From: Desulfurococcales archaeon
GTDB lineage: Archaea; Thermoproteota; Thermoprotei_A; Sulfolobales; Acidilobaceae
DNA: 40,002 nt
NCBI GenBank assembly: GCA_015523445.1
Contig: WAKG01000115.1
Location: 1-40,002, forward strand
Reading direction: 5' to 3'
This document shows, piece after piece, positions 1-8,132 of the stretch; position 1 is the first letter of the stretch, and each line of letters starts with the position of its first letter. The notes under the pieces were generated by a model. It ran no database searches and had not been told where the DNA came from. It was given only the letters and a program-made list of their open reading frames with translations. The position numbers and the translations under genes are program-made.

Positions 1-315
1 CTCTATGCCTGTCTCATCTGTGAAGGGTGGGAGTAGCTGGTTCTTGACGAACGCTGCCTCCTCTACTGGGGCTAGCTGGGTCGATGCAAATACTATCTTC
101 ACCTTCTCCCTTGTCTCCTGGGCTGGTGTTGGCGTCTGCTCTGCCTGTGTTGGCGTGGTCTGTGCCGGGGTCTGGCCTGTAGGAGTGGTCTCTTCTGCGG
201 GTGTCTGAGCTTCTTCTCCGCCCCGCATCATAAATGCTGCGGCTGCTAGTATAATCACTATAACGACGACTATACCCACTATCTGGGTTGTTGAGAGTCC
301 ACGACTCTTACGCAT
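1..315 (-). CDS. ABC transporter solute-binding protein, N-terminal fragment (cut by window edge)
   Basis: The reading frame stays open from an ATG at 315 to the window edge, giving 105 residues with no stop. A GGAGGG ribosome binding site lies 7 bases upstream of the ATG. The N-terminus is MRKSRGLSTTQIVGIVVVI, followed by a hydrophobic stretch to about residue 28. This is the class III signal peptide layout (basic residues, RG, then LSTTQ, then the hydrophobic core) cleaved by archaeal prepilin peptidases such as PibD. Sulfolobus sugar-binding proteins use it. A Thr/Pro/Gln/Glu-rich linker follows (residues about 33-68), then KVKIVFASTQLAP, which resembles the first strand of a periplasmic-binding-protein fold. 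The family call rests on this layout; the ligand cannot be told from the fragment. The permease and ATPase genes would lie to the left, outside the window. Confidence 0.7.
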   Translation of the reverse strand, partial: MRKSRGLSTTQIVGIVVVIVIILAAAAFMMRGGEEAQTPAEETTPTGQTPAQTTPTQAEQTPTPAQETREKVKIVFASTQLAPVEEAAFVKNQLLPPFTDETGIE

Positions 316-395
316 GGCTCTTCCCTCCATAAGGGCTTGCCCTGTGTATTGGATGTAATTGTGGGTAGGGAGGTAATAAGGCTAGGCCCAGCCAA

Positions 396-421
396 GTATT
401 TATACAAAAAATTTTTTAATA
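396..421. promoter_or_regulatory. Divergent TATA region between the solute-binding protein gene and copA
   Basis: An AT-rich block reads as TTTATACAAAAA on the plus strand (399-410) and GTATAAATA on the minus strand (404-396), followed by AAATTTTTTAAT (409-420). Archaeal TATA boxes sit about 26 bases before transcription starts. That places copA starts near 425-440, just before its ATG, and the minus-strand start near 377. It is the only strong promoter-like block in the 140-base gap. Confidence 0.55.
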
Positions 422-455
422 CTGGATGCTACTGTAAACCCCTCGGGATGTAGGG

Positions 456-2885
456 ATGCAGCAGAAGACAGGGCTCAGGATGAGTCATAAGAGGGAGGAG
501 ATAGTTAAGATCGTAGGTATGCACTGCGCCAACTGCGCCCTCACAATACAGAGGGAGCTAGAGAAGCTAGGCGCACAGGCACAGGTCTCCCTTGCAACAG
601 AAGACGCCAAAATAGTCTACGACCCCTCCAAGGTCCCGCCCAAGAAAATAATAGAGGCGATACGCAAGGCCGGATACGACGTCTACAAGGAGGAGGCAGT
701 ATACACCGTGGAGGGCCTATCATCCGCCGAGGACGACAAGTGGGTCGAGTCCAAGCTATCATCCATGGACGGCGTCTTCCTAGTACACTCAAACAGCGCC
801 CTAGGCACGATAAGGGTTGTATACAACCCCCTAATAGCTAGCCCCGCAAGGATAAGGGAGGCCATAGAGAACCTAGGCCTCAAGGTCCTAGAAGAGAAGA
901 CTGGTGCCGACGTTGAGGATCCCGCAGCGAAGCTAGCCGAGAAGGAGTACAAGACCCTCAGGAGGCTGCTAGCCATAGCAATGCCACCAACAATCATCCT
1001 CCTAATACTACAATACACAAGCCTAGGTGCAGGAATACCCATAGAGCTAGCCGGATTTATACTAGCCACCCCAGCAATGATAGCCGGGTCCCTAAGATTC
1101 CTCAAGCCCGGCGTCAGGGCCCTCCTCAACAGGAGGCCAAACATGGACTCCCTAGTAATCCTAGGCACCTACTCAGCCTACCTATCCTCCATAGCCATAA
1201 CACTAGGCCTCCTCGAGGGCTATGCATTCTACGAGGCCGGAGCCGCTGTGATGAGCTTCATACTACTAGGCAAGTACCTCGAGGCCAAGATGAAGGCTAG
1301 GACCGGGGAGGCGATCAGGAAGCTCATAGAGCTCCAGCCCCGCAAGGCCCGGGTTATAAGGAACGGTAAGGAGGAGGTTGTGGATATAAGCATGGTGAAG
1401 GTAAAGGATGAGGTCCTTGTCAAGCCAGGCGAGAGGATACCCGTTGATGGAGTGGTCAAGAGCGGGCAGGGGTATGTGGACGAGTCCATGCTAACGGGGG
1501 AGCCGGAGCCGGTCGAGAAGAAGCCCGGTGATCCTGTAGTTGCCGGCACCACGCTCCTCAGGGGCTCCCTGATAATCTCAACCACTAGGGTTGGATGGGA
1601 CACATTCCTAGGACAGATGATAAAGCTTGTGAGGACAGCCCAAGCCTCGAAGCCCAAGATCCAAGCGCTGGTTGACAGGGTGGCCGGGGCATTTACATGG
1701 ATAGTCATAGGGATAGCGATAGGGACCCTAACCTACTGGAGCCTGGTTGCGGGAGCCCCCCTATGGCAGGCCATACTCTTCACAGTAGCTGTACTAGTGG
1801 TTGCATGCCCCTGCGCCCTAGGCCTAGCGACCCCCATGGCCATAGTGACGGGGTTCGGAAGGGCAGCGCAGCTAGGTATACTAATTAAGGACCCTCAGGT
1901 GGTCGATAAACTGCCCAAAGCCACCGTGGCTGCCCTAGACAAGACTGGAACCCTAACAGAGGGCAAGCCCAAGCTAAGGAAGGTCGTGACTGCTAGTGGG
2001 TTCGACGAGGACGATGTACTAGCCTTGGCGGCATCTGCAGAGTCTAGGAGCGAGCACCCCCTGGCCCAGGCCATAGTAGAGGCGGCCCATAGCCGGGGGC
2101 TCATGGTCGCCGAGCCAGAGTCATTTGACAGCTTCACGGGTATGGGGGTGCTAGCCGTAGTCTCTGGCAGGAGCGTGGCTGTTGGCAGTGAGAAGCTCAT
2201 GGAGACAGGTGTTGGGGTTAGTGTTGACCAGCTTAGAGGTGAGGCTTCAAGGCTGAGGAGTATGGGCTATACTGTCGTCTATGTGGCGGTAGATGGCGTG
2301 CTGGCAGGGTTGCTGGCTATTGGGGATGAGCTGAGGCCTGAGGCCGAGCAGGTGGTTAAGGGGCTAAAGGAGAGGGGCCTAAGGGTAGTCATGCTTACCG
2401 GGGACCACGAGGAGACTGCTAGGGCGATAGCCTCCAGGCTAGGGATAGAGTATAGGGCTAGGGTCACCCCGGAGGAGAAGGCTGAGATCATCAAGGAGAT
2501 GCAGCGGGGAGGCGATGTGGTAGTTATGGTTGGAGATGGTATCAATGACGCGATAGCCCTCTCCCAGGCCGACGTGGGCGTGGCCATGGGCTCCGGGACC
2601 GACATAGCCAAGGAGGCTGGGGATGTAGTTATACTTAGAGGCGGCCTCAAAAGCGTTGTCACACTGCTAGACCTCGTCTCAGCGGTCAGGAGGAAGGCGA
2701 TGGAGAACCTATTCTGGGCTTTCATTTATAACGTCGCCCTGATACCAATAGCTGCGGGGGCCCTATACAGTAGCCTAGGTATAATGCTTAAGCCCGAGAT
2801 GGCCGGCCTGGCCATGGCGATGAGCAGCGTCTCCGTGACCACATGGGCCCTCACATTGAAGAAGTGGAGGCCCAAGGAGGTGTAG
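456..2885 (+). CDS. copA: Copper-exporting P1B-type ATPase
   Basis: An 809-residue heavy-metal-pumping ATPase of the inner membrane that uses ATP to export Cu(I). The N-terminal heavy-metal-binding domain carries GMHCANC (Cys24, Cys27). A second such domain (about residues 81-148) keeps the fold pattern but has lost its CxxC. The transport site CPC is at 451-453 within eight predicted membrane segments. The actuator TGEP is at 347-350, the phosphorylated Asp495 lies in DKTGT, the nucleotide-binding His-Pro is at 534-535 and GDGINDA is at 693-699. TM7 ends NLFWAFIYN and TM8 has MAMSS; these are the Asn/Tyr-Asn and Met-Ser-Ser signatures of the Cu+ subgroup. ATG480 (codon 9) is an alternative start, since neither has a strong Shine-Dalgarno. 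The adjacent regulator gene begins 7 bases downstream, so the two are probably co-transcribed. Confidence 0.95.
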   Translation: MQQKTGLRMSHKREEIVKIVGMHCANCALTIQRELEKLGAQAQVSLATEDAKIVYDPSKVPPKKIIEAIRKAGYDVYKEEAVYTVEGLSSAEDDKWVESKLSSMDGVFLVHSNSALGTIRVVYNPLIASPARIREAIENLGLKVLEEKTGADVEDPAAKLAEKEYKTLRRLLAIAMPPTIILLILQYTSLGAGIPIELAGFILATPAMIAGSLRFLKPGVRALLNRRPNMDSLVILGTYSAYLSSIAITLGLLEGYAFYEAGAAVMSFILLGKYLEAKMKARTGEAIRKLIELQPRKARVIRNGKEEVVDISMVKVKDEVLVKPGERIPVDGVVKSGQGYVDESMLTGEPEPVEKKPGDPVVAGTTLLRGSLIISTTRVGWDTFLGQMIKLVRTAQASKPKIQALVDRVAGAFTWIVIGIAIGTLTYWSLVAGAPLWQAILFTVAVLVVACPCALGLATPMAIVTGFGRAAQLGILIKDPQVVDKLPKATVAALDKTGTLTEGKPKLRKVVTASGFDEDDVLALAASAESRSEHPLAQAIVEAAHSRGLMVAEPESFDSFTGMGVLAVVSGRSVAVGSEKLMETGVGVSVDQLRGEASRLRSMGYTVVYVAVDGVLAGLLAIGDELRPEAEQVVKGLKERGLRVVMLTGDHEETARAIASRLGIEYRARVTPEEKAEIIKEMQRGGDVVVMVGDGINDAIALSQADVGVAMGSGTDIAKEAGDVVILRGGLKSVVTLLDLVSAVRRKAMENLFWAFIYNVALIPIAAGALYSSLGIMLKPEMAGLAMAMSSVSVTTWALTLKKWRPKEV

Positions 2886-2892
2886 ACCCGGG

Positions 2893-3411
2893 ATGGAGAC
2901 TAGGAGGATCCTGCCTATAAGGCTGGAGGAGGTCAAGGCTCTTAGCGACGAGTTCAGAATCATGATCCTAGAGATGCTCGAGGAGAGGCCGATGAGCGTC
3001 ATGGAGATCGCGGAGGCTCTCAGGGAGAAGGGTATAGTGAAGACCCCCAACGCGATAAGGTACCACCTAGCCGTGCTTAAGGATGCAGGTCTAGTGGAGC
3101 TAACTAGAGTCGGGAAGGTCCTCAAGTACCGTGCAAGGGACAAGTACTACGCCTACACTGGATCCCCCGAGGTGGAGGAGATCCTAGATAGACTGGCTAA
3201 CGCTGTAAAGGATGATGTAGGTGTTGCTGTTGAAAAGCTGCTCACACAGTATAGGGCAGATGTAAAGGAGGCTGCTGTCAAGCTTAAGCCCTGCGAGTTC
3301 TGCGTGACCAAGCACTTCGTGGAGCAGGTTGTGTTCGAGGTTGTTAAGAGGGCGGTAGGCGAGGTTCTAGCTGATAGGATGAGGAGTCACAGGGCTAAAG
3401 TTAAAGCTTAG
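2893..3411 (+). CDS. ArsR/HTH_20-type regulator with C-terminal CxxC-H site, probable copper regulator
   Basis: A 172-residue winged-helix transcription factor. Residues 10-80 fit an ArsR-type domain: ALSDEFRIMILEMLEE leads into the recognition helix around NAIRYHLAVLKDAGLVE, then a wing, GKVLKYRARDKYYAY. The C-terminal region (90-172) is helical and contains CEFCVTKH (Cys134, Cys137, His141), a plausible metal-binding site. GGAGGTG overlaps the end of copA and lies 10 bases before the ATG. The position directly after copA suggests metal-responsive control of that gene; this is inference. It differs from the Sulfolobus CopR/CopT regulator, which carries a TRASH domain. The 3' end overlaps the convergent thiolase gene by 11 bases. 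Confidence 0.8.
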   Translation: METRRILPIRLEEVKALSDEFRIMILEMLEERPMSVMEIAEALREKGIVKTPNAIRYHLAVLKDAGLVELTRVGKVLKYRARDKYYAYTGSPEVEEILDRLANAVKDDVGVAVEKLLTQYRADVKEAAVKLKPCEFCVTKHFVEQVVFEVVKRAVGEVLADRMRSHRAKVKA

Positions 3412-4621
3412 CCTCCACCCTCTCCACAGCTATCGCGGCAGCACCCCCCAGCCCGTGGCATATACTTACCACGCCCCTCCTAGCCTGCCTCCTCTCTAGT
3501 ATATTGACTAGCTCTATAGTAATCCTAGCCCCAGTGGAGCCCAGGGGGTGGCCCACTGCTATGGAGCCACCGTGGACGTTCAGCCTCTCATAGGATACCC
3601 CCAGGTCCCTATTCATTATCAAGCTGTTCACGGCGAAGGCCTCATTATTCTCCCAGTAATCCACCTCGCCTACACTCCACCCTAACTGCTCCAGTAGGAG
3701 CCTCACCGCCTTCACCGGGGCCACGGGGAACCTCTTAGGATGTACCCCTGCGAAGGCCCATGCCCTGACTACTGCCCTTGGCTTGAGGCCATACCTCTCC
3801 ACCGCCTCCCTGCTGGCTAGGAGTACTGTGGCAGCCCCGTCGCTTAGCTGGCTGCTGTTCCCGGCTGTGTGGGGTCCTCTCTCTGTGAATACTGGCTTGA
3901 GGCTTGCAAGCTTCTCCAGCCTAGTGTCTGGCCTTATGCCCTCATCCCAGTCTAGTAGCGTTCTCCCGCCATGCTCTACTGGGACCACGTGGTCCTTGAA
4001 TAGGCCCTGGTCCCATGCCTTGGCTGCCCTCATGTGGCTCTGGTATGCTATCCAGTCCAGCTCCTCCCTCGGCGCGTTGTACTCCCACGCTGTCTCGTCT
4101 GCCTCCTCCCCCATGAGGCCCCCGTATATGGGGTCGCGGAGGCCGTCGTGGACCATCGCGTCCCTGATGCCTGCCTCCTCCTTGAATATGTACCTTATAC
4201 CCCATCTTGCGCTTGTTGGTAGGAGGAATGGGGCTTGGCTCATGCTCTCCATCCCTCCTGCCAGGGCTATCTCTGCCATGCCGCTGGCTATGTAGATGGA
4301 TGCATCTATGATGGCCTTGAGGCCGCTGGCGCATACCATGTCCACGTTACTTGCCTCTATATCCTCCGGGAGCCCTGCCTTTATAGCTGCGTGCTTAGCA
4401 GTGTTCATGCCTGTCCCCGCCCTTATTACTTGTCCCATTAGTATGAGGTCTATCATGTCTGGGTAGAGCTGGTTCCTCTCCACTAGGCTCCTTATGGTTA
4501 TGGCTGCTAGGTCTGTGGGGTGCACGTCTCTGAGGCTCTTGCCGAACTTGCCCACTGGCGTCCTCACACCGTCTATAATATAAACCTCCTTAGTCAGTAG
4601 TCGAGCCCTACTCGTGGGCAT
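3401..4621 (-). CDS. Thiolase (acetyl-CoA C-acetyltransferase)
   Basis: A 406-residue thiolase catalysing condensation or thiolytic cleavage of acetoacetyl-CoA or a longer 3-ketoacyl-CoA. Active-site elements are complete: nucleophile Cys97 in MVCASG, ENNEAFA at 324-330, His358 in GHPLGSTGA, and the second Cys388 in SICHGLGG. The length matches bacterial-type biosynthetic or degradative thiolases. It therefore differs from the short archaeal thiolase that partners HMG-CoA synthase with an OB-fold protein, and neither of those partners is adjacent. The first residues before KEVYIIDGVRTP are family-atypical, so translation could start slightly downstream, but no better start codon is obvious. 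It is transcribed alone from the TATA box at 4668-4680. Chain-length specificity is not deducible. Confidence 0.9.
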   Translation of the reverse strand: MPTSRARLLTKEVYIIDGVRTPVGKFGKSLRDVHPTDLAAITIRSLVERNQLYPDMIDLILMGQVIRAGTGMNTAKHAAIKAGLPEDIEASNVDMVCASGLKAIIDASIYIASGMAEIALAGGMESMSQAPFLLPTSARWGIRYIFKEEAGIRDAMVHDGLRDPIYGGLMGEEADETAWEYNAPREELDWIAYQSHMRAAKAWDQGLFKDHVVPVEHGGRTLLDWDEGIRPDTRLEKLASLKPVFTERGPHTAGNSSQLSDGAATVLLASREAVERYGLKPRAVVRAWAFAGVHPKRFPVAPVKAVRLLLEQLGWSVGEVDYWENNEAFAVNSLIMNRDLGVSYERLNVHGGSIAVGHPLGSTGARITIELVNILERRQARRGVVSICHGLGGAAAIAVERVEAKL

Positions 4622-4660
4622 ACCAAGACACCCATAGACTCCAATCTAACACCCCTATAC

Positions 4661-4692
4661 CCATGCAGGTATTTATATCCAAATCCATGCAG
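4661..4692. promoter_or_regulatory. Bidirectional TATA box flanked by a direct repeat
   Basis: GGTATTTATATCC (4668-4680) reads GGATATAAATACC on the minus strand, a near-consensus archaeal TATA box. It works in both directions by spacing: about 26 bases leftward gives a start near 4648 for the thiolase gene, and rightward near 4700 for the MarC gene. The octamer CCATGCAG occurs on both sides (4661-4668 and 4685-4692), so it could be a regulator half-site. Confidence 0.5.
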
Positions 4693-4710
4693 CACCCAAC
4701 CCCCTAGGCG

Positions 4711-5280
4711 GTGATGGCCGTGATAGACCCTACACCCTTCATAATGCTCTTCGTCGTAATGGACCCGGTAGGCGTGCTACCCTACTTCCAGTCAGCCCTC
4801 CAGAGGGTGGAGCCTGGGGAGAGGCCGAAGGTCCTCAGGCTTGCACTCCTAGCAGCGCTCGTCATGCTAGTCACCTTCACCCTCCTGGGGGATGCTCTCT
4901 TCAAGGTCCTAGGGGTCACGGTGGATGATTTCAGGGTGGCAGCTGGGATCATACTCCTAGTCTACGCAGTCGCCAGCCTCTTCGAAGTTCAGATAGGCGC
5001 TGCAAGGGACGTGGGATCAGTGGCCATATTCCCACTAGCCACTCCACTCCTTGCAGGTCCCGGGGCGGTCTCTGCAGTGATCTATATAAAGTACACCTAC
5101 GACACGGCTACAGCACTACTCTCCATAGTGCTAAACATAGGGGTGGTCTACCCCATACTGGCCTCGAGCACGCTCCTCCTCCGGGTCCTAGGTAGGCATG
5201 GAGCCCTGCTAGTGGACAAGTTCATGAGCCTAGTTATGGCTGGGTTCGCGGTTTCCATAATAAGGGAGGGCCTAGCCTAG
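4711..5280 (+). CDS. MarC-family integral membrane protein
   Basis: A 189-residue, six-helix membrane protein of the MarC/UPF0056 family. The family hallmarks are present: an N-terminal helix with MDPVGVLPYF, a central VAIFPLATPLLAGPGA segment with conserved Pro/Gly residues, and a C-terminal helix ending FAVSIIREGL. The biochemical role of the family is unknown; the old link to antibiotic resistance in E. coli was not upheld. The start can be GTG4711 or the adjacent ATG4714. The leader would be only about 10 bases and has no Shine-Dalgarno. A second paralogue lies at 14483-15076. Confidence 0.85.
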   Translation: MMAVIDPTPFIMLFVVMDPVGVLPYFQSALQRVEPGERPKVLRLALLAALVMLVTFTLLGDALFKVLGVTVDDFRVAAGIILLVYAVASLFEVQIGAARDVGSVAIFPLATPLLAGPGAVSAVIYIKYTYDTATALLSIVLNIGVVYPILASSTLLLRVLGRHGALLVDKFMSLVMAGFAVSIIREGLA

Positions 5281-5314
5281 GGGCCACGGCTAGACAGTTG
5301 GCGGTGTAGGGGAG

Positions 5315-5356
5315 TGTATAAAAGCTAAATAGGCTATACCAATTATTGTCAGGGTG
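5315..5356 (+). promoter_or_regulatory. TATA box and ribosome binding site for the 644-residue gene
   Basis: TGTATAAAAG (5315-5324) is a good archaeal TATA box predicting a transcript start near 5346. AGGGTG (5351-5356) then lies 5 bases before GTG5362, which supports that start codon. Confidence 0.55.
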
Positions 5357-5361
5357 CAATT

Positions 5362-7296
5362 GTGGATAATGCAACTGGCAATAGTAGCCTGGAGAGGCTG
5401 ATACTGATAGCTGGGCTTACTGGTGTGGGCCTCAGGCAGGTCTACCAGTGGCTACTGGACAACGCGGAGGAGATGGATGGCCTGAAAAGGGAGTGTATAG
5501 TACACTTCGAGGATAGGCTACTAAGCCGCATGCCCAGATCCTGCGTGGGTATAGAGCAGGTAGCAGGCCTAATACCGGTATCTAGGGACGCCGGGAGAAA
5601 TCTCTTTGAGAGCACGGCATCGGAGATAATACGCCACCTAGCCAGCAACGAGTGCAGGATCTCAGTCGTATTCATACACCTATCCTACCTCAGCCACGGT
5701 ACGGTGATCACAAATCCAGCCCTAGGCCGCCTGCTCAACTCTGCCCACAGCCTCAACATAGTATACCTAATAGACGACTTCTACGATGCCCTTGAAAGGA
5801 TCCAGAGGAGACTCGATGAAGGGATGGCTAGGACGGGAAGAGCCGGCCTAATAGGGTCCCCCTTCACCATAGACCCGATAGGATACCTGATGTGGAGGGC
5901 TATAGACTACAACCTAATCACTGCGCTGGAGACGTTCAAGCCCGGGACAAGGACCTTCCTCTTGGGTGTCAAGCACCCTCTGGAAACCTTCAAGAGGCTT
6001 ATGGCCAGCCTCATATCGAATAGTGGGACACGGTACATCTACACTTACGTCTCCCACACTATAACAGCGCCCAGGAAGCTCTACTCTCACGGATTCACCG
6101 AGTCCCTGAGGGATAACCCGGTTGTGCTAGCCATAGAGGCGCTGAAAGAGGCGTTGATCGAGGTTGATAAGTGCCTAGTATTATTCGAGCCAACAACTGT
6201 AGATGAGCTACTATCAGACAACGCGAAATACCTGCTGTCAACTTTGAAGGTGTGCAGTCAACCTGAGTCTAGCCAGCTCTGCGATGAAGAGGATCATGAT
6301 GTTGAGGATAGCCAAGGATCCAGTTGCCTGTGCACACTCAAGTACATGGTCTGCGGCAATGACCAGCAATGTTTCCAGCACATAGATGATATTGTCAGTA
6401 TGGCAACGGTAAACCACTCACTCATAGTAACGTGGAGGAATAGATGGCCTCTCCACGCCAGCACACTCTACGAGGATGTCTCCAACTATAATGTGGGGGC
6501 CACTCATGACGGCGGCCCCACGGGGCCCATATACCGTTATCTCTACCGGGGCGATAATATTCTAAACATCATAGATAGCAGGTTCGAATACGTATATGGG
6601 GGGGCCGAGCAATACGCAGAAATGATATCACTAATTGAATTTGAGCTACTATTCCCCTTCTACTCGAGGATTAGAGGTGCAGGAGAGGCTCCAGTGTTAG
6701 ACAAGCTGCTATTCCAGGTTAAGAAGCAGATCGAGATGAGAGATTACCACTACGTCTCCCAAGCCACAACTATAGCCGTGATTATGCCACTTATAGTAGC
6801 CACTCCTAGGGACCTATGGGATCTGGGGGTTGAGCAGGCGCAGGAAGCGGCGGGAATATATTATATCAGGAGTAGGGGCGTGGAGGCCGAGATGCAGAGG
6901 GCAGTAGCACTAGCTAAGCCGATAATAGTTTATGTGCTACCCATAAGCGTTAGGGCCCTAGCCTCCAGCCTTTCTAAGAATAGCGGTGACGAGGCCCAGG
7001 CACTGGAAAAGGCGGTAAAGCTTCTAGAAGACAAGTCGATATTCAGTTTATGCCAGGAAATTAAAGATGAGAACCATAATCTACAGGATCTACTGGCAAA
7101 TTGCACACGTAACCTAGGAGGGCTATTTACACCTAGCAGTGCAGGGGTGAGATACTGCGTAATCCCGTATATGCTGGATGAGGATGATATGACCGGTGAC
7201 TACTATAGTAGTCTAGGCGAGCTTAAGGAGAAGTATAGGATAGCCCTAATGGAGGCCCATAAATCCGTCTCCCCCAATATGTGCAATATCGGGTAG
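5362..7296 (+). CDS. Uncharacterised 644-residue protein with a degenerate P-loop-like N-terminus
   Basis: I do not recognise the family. The N-terminal third looks like a nucleotide-binding fold. It has a hydrophobic strand followed by GLTGVGLRQ (18-26), where a Walker A motif would need GK[ST] and has GLR. A strand-like VVFIHLSYLSHG follows (102-113), then a Walker B-like IVYLIDDFYDAL (133-144). Residues 298-337 form a Cys-rich acidic insert (Cys298, 307, 322, 324, 331, 337) that could bind metal or form disulfides. The C-terminal half has further strand/helix alternation, including KPIIVYVLPIS. No membrane segment or signal peptide is evident, so it is probably cytoplasmic. The gene stands alone, with its own TATA box and ribosome binding site. 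The missing P-loop Lys means it may bind nucleotide weakly or not at all. A kinase-like origin is only inference. Confidence 0.7.
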   Translation: MDNATGNSSLERLILIAGLTGVGLRQVYQWLLDNAEEMDGLKRECIVHFEDRLLSRMPRSCVGIEQVAGLIPVSRDAGRNLFESTASEIIRHLASNECRISVVFIHLSYLSHGTVITNPALGRLLNSAHSLNIVYLIDDFYDALERIQRRLDEGMARTGRAGLIGSPFTIDPIGYLMWRAIDYNLITALETFKPGTRTFLLGVKHPLETFKRLMASLISNSGTRYIYTYVSHTITAPRKLYSHGFTESLRDNPVVLAIEALKEALIEVDKCLVLFEPTTVDELLSDNAKYLLSTLKVCSQPESSQLCDEEDHDVEDSQGSSCLCTLKYMVCGNDQQCFQHIDDIVSMATVNHSLIVTWRNRWPLHASTLYEDVSNYNVGATHDGGPTGPIYRYLYRGDNILNIIDSRFEYVYGGAEQYAEMISLIEFELLFPFYSRIRGAGEAPVLDKLLFQVKKQIEMRDYHYVSQATTIAVIMPLIVATPRDLWDLGVEQAQEAAGIYYIRSRGVEAEMQRAVALAKPIIVYVLPISVRALASSLSKNSGDEAQALEKAVKLLEDKSIFSLCQEIKDENHNLQDLLANCTRNLGGLFTPSSAGVRYCVIPYMLDEDDMTGDYYSSLGELKEKYRIALMEAHKSVSPNMCNIG

Positions 7297-7321
7297 TTGC
7301 CATAACTGGATAGCCTGGTAC

Positions 7322-8032
7322 TTAGCCTGCCTGGGCTTCCCTCACAGTATTCACTATTATGAAGGCTGCTGCCGCACCAATCAGGGCTTGCCCTATATTT
7401 ATTGGTATCTCCGCCGCCGCCGAGATGCCGTACCCCAGTATTGTGGCCTCGTATATGAAGTATCCTGCAACCATTTCCATGCCAGCTATCAGCATTGCAA
7501 CAGCCATAGCTGCCGCTCTTGGACCCCTCCTCTCCCCTATATAGATTATTGCTAGGGCCGTGGCCGACGCGATAGCTAGCCAGGCTGGCCCAGGTATGCG
7601 TATCTCATATACTCTACCCCACAACTCTATCTGGGTCGCACCCCCATATACACCGCCGTATATGGCCATGCCAGCCACTAGTATACCTAGCCCCACTATC
7701 AGGGCTATGATGGGTGTGAACCCCTTGATACCCTCATACCTCCGGAGCCTCTCGTAGATCACTCCGGCCAGGAGGCCCTCCACCCCCTTAATGACCAGGG
7801 TGCCGGGGGCATACTGGGAGTACCCTAGGTATAGGTCTGCCAGGCTACTACCCAGCCCCCCTGCTATCCCTCCAACAATGGGGCCTCCGAGGAGAGCGGC
7901 TGTATACACCATAGACTCCCCCAGGTTGAAGTACCCCCCGGTTATTGGGGTGCTAACTGATATTAGGGTGGCAGCGAATACTAGGGCTGTGAATACTGCT
8001 GCAAGCGCCAGAGTCCTAGGCCCCAGATCCAT
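7322..8032 (-). CDS. ECF-type transporter substrate-binding (S) component
   Basis: A membrane protein of about 236 residues with six predicted helices and the S-component pattern. The N-terminal helix is followed by GGYFNLGESMVYTAALLGG, then GGIAGGLGSSLADLYLGY, then an amphipathic LVIKGVEGLLAGVIYERL and a final QALIGAAAAFIIVN helix. S components bind a vitamin or micronutrient and dock on a shared T component (EcfT) and ATPases. The ligand is not identifiable here. ATG8032 is preferred over GTG8038, because a TATA box at 8067-8077 predicts a start near 8046 with almost no leader. A T component lies 4 kb away at 12075-12779. No ATPase subunit is in the window. Confidence 0.75.
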   Translation of the reverse strand: MDLGPRTLALAAVFTALVFAATLISVSTPITGGYFNLGESMVYTAALLGGPIVGGIAGGLGSSLADLYLGYSQYAPGTLVIKGVEGLLAGVIYERLRRYEGIKGFTPIIALIVGLGILVAGMAIYGGVYGGATQIELWGRVYEIRIPGPAWLAIASATALAIIYIGERRGPRAAAMAVAMLIAGMEMVAGYFIYEATILGYGISAAAEIPINIGQALIGAAAAFIIVNTVREAQAG

Positions 8033-8066
8033 TACCACGCACCATGGTAAGGAGGGGTGAGCCCGG

Positions 8067-8077
8067 GTATAAGAAGG
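8067..8077. promoter_or_regulatory. Shared TATA element between the ECF S gene and the M20 peptidase gene
   Basis: GGGTATAAGAAGGG (plus) and TTCTTATACCC (minus) are readable as TATA boxes in opposite directions. Predicted starts are near 8097 for the peptidase gene (leader about 36 bases) and near 8046 for the transporter gene (short leader). Confidence 0.4.
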
Positions 8078-8132
8078 GTTCCGTTAGCCGGGGGCTAATG
8101 TTTTAGGCCCCATCCCCATCCGTTATGAATGG

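Noticed and set aside
683-2725. Several minus-strand frames of 60-160 codons opposite copA
   Set aside because: They are low-complexity Ser/Thr/Leu-rich shadows of a well-supported gene and match no family.
5362-5445. Functional Walker A in the 644-residue protein
   Set aside because: The loop reads GLTGVGLR with no Lys-Ser/Thr, so an active NTPase site cannot be claimed.
7359-8060. Plus-strand frames opposite the ECF S component
   Set aside because: They are Ala/Pro/Ser-rich antisense shadows of a membrane-protein gene with the expected codon pattern on the other strand.
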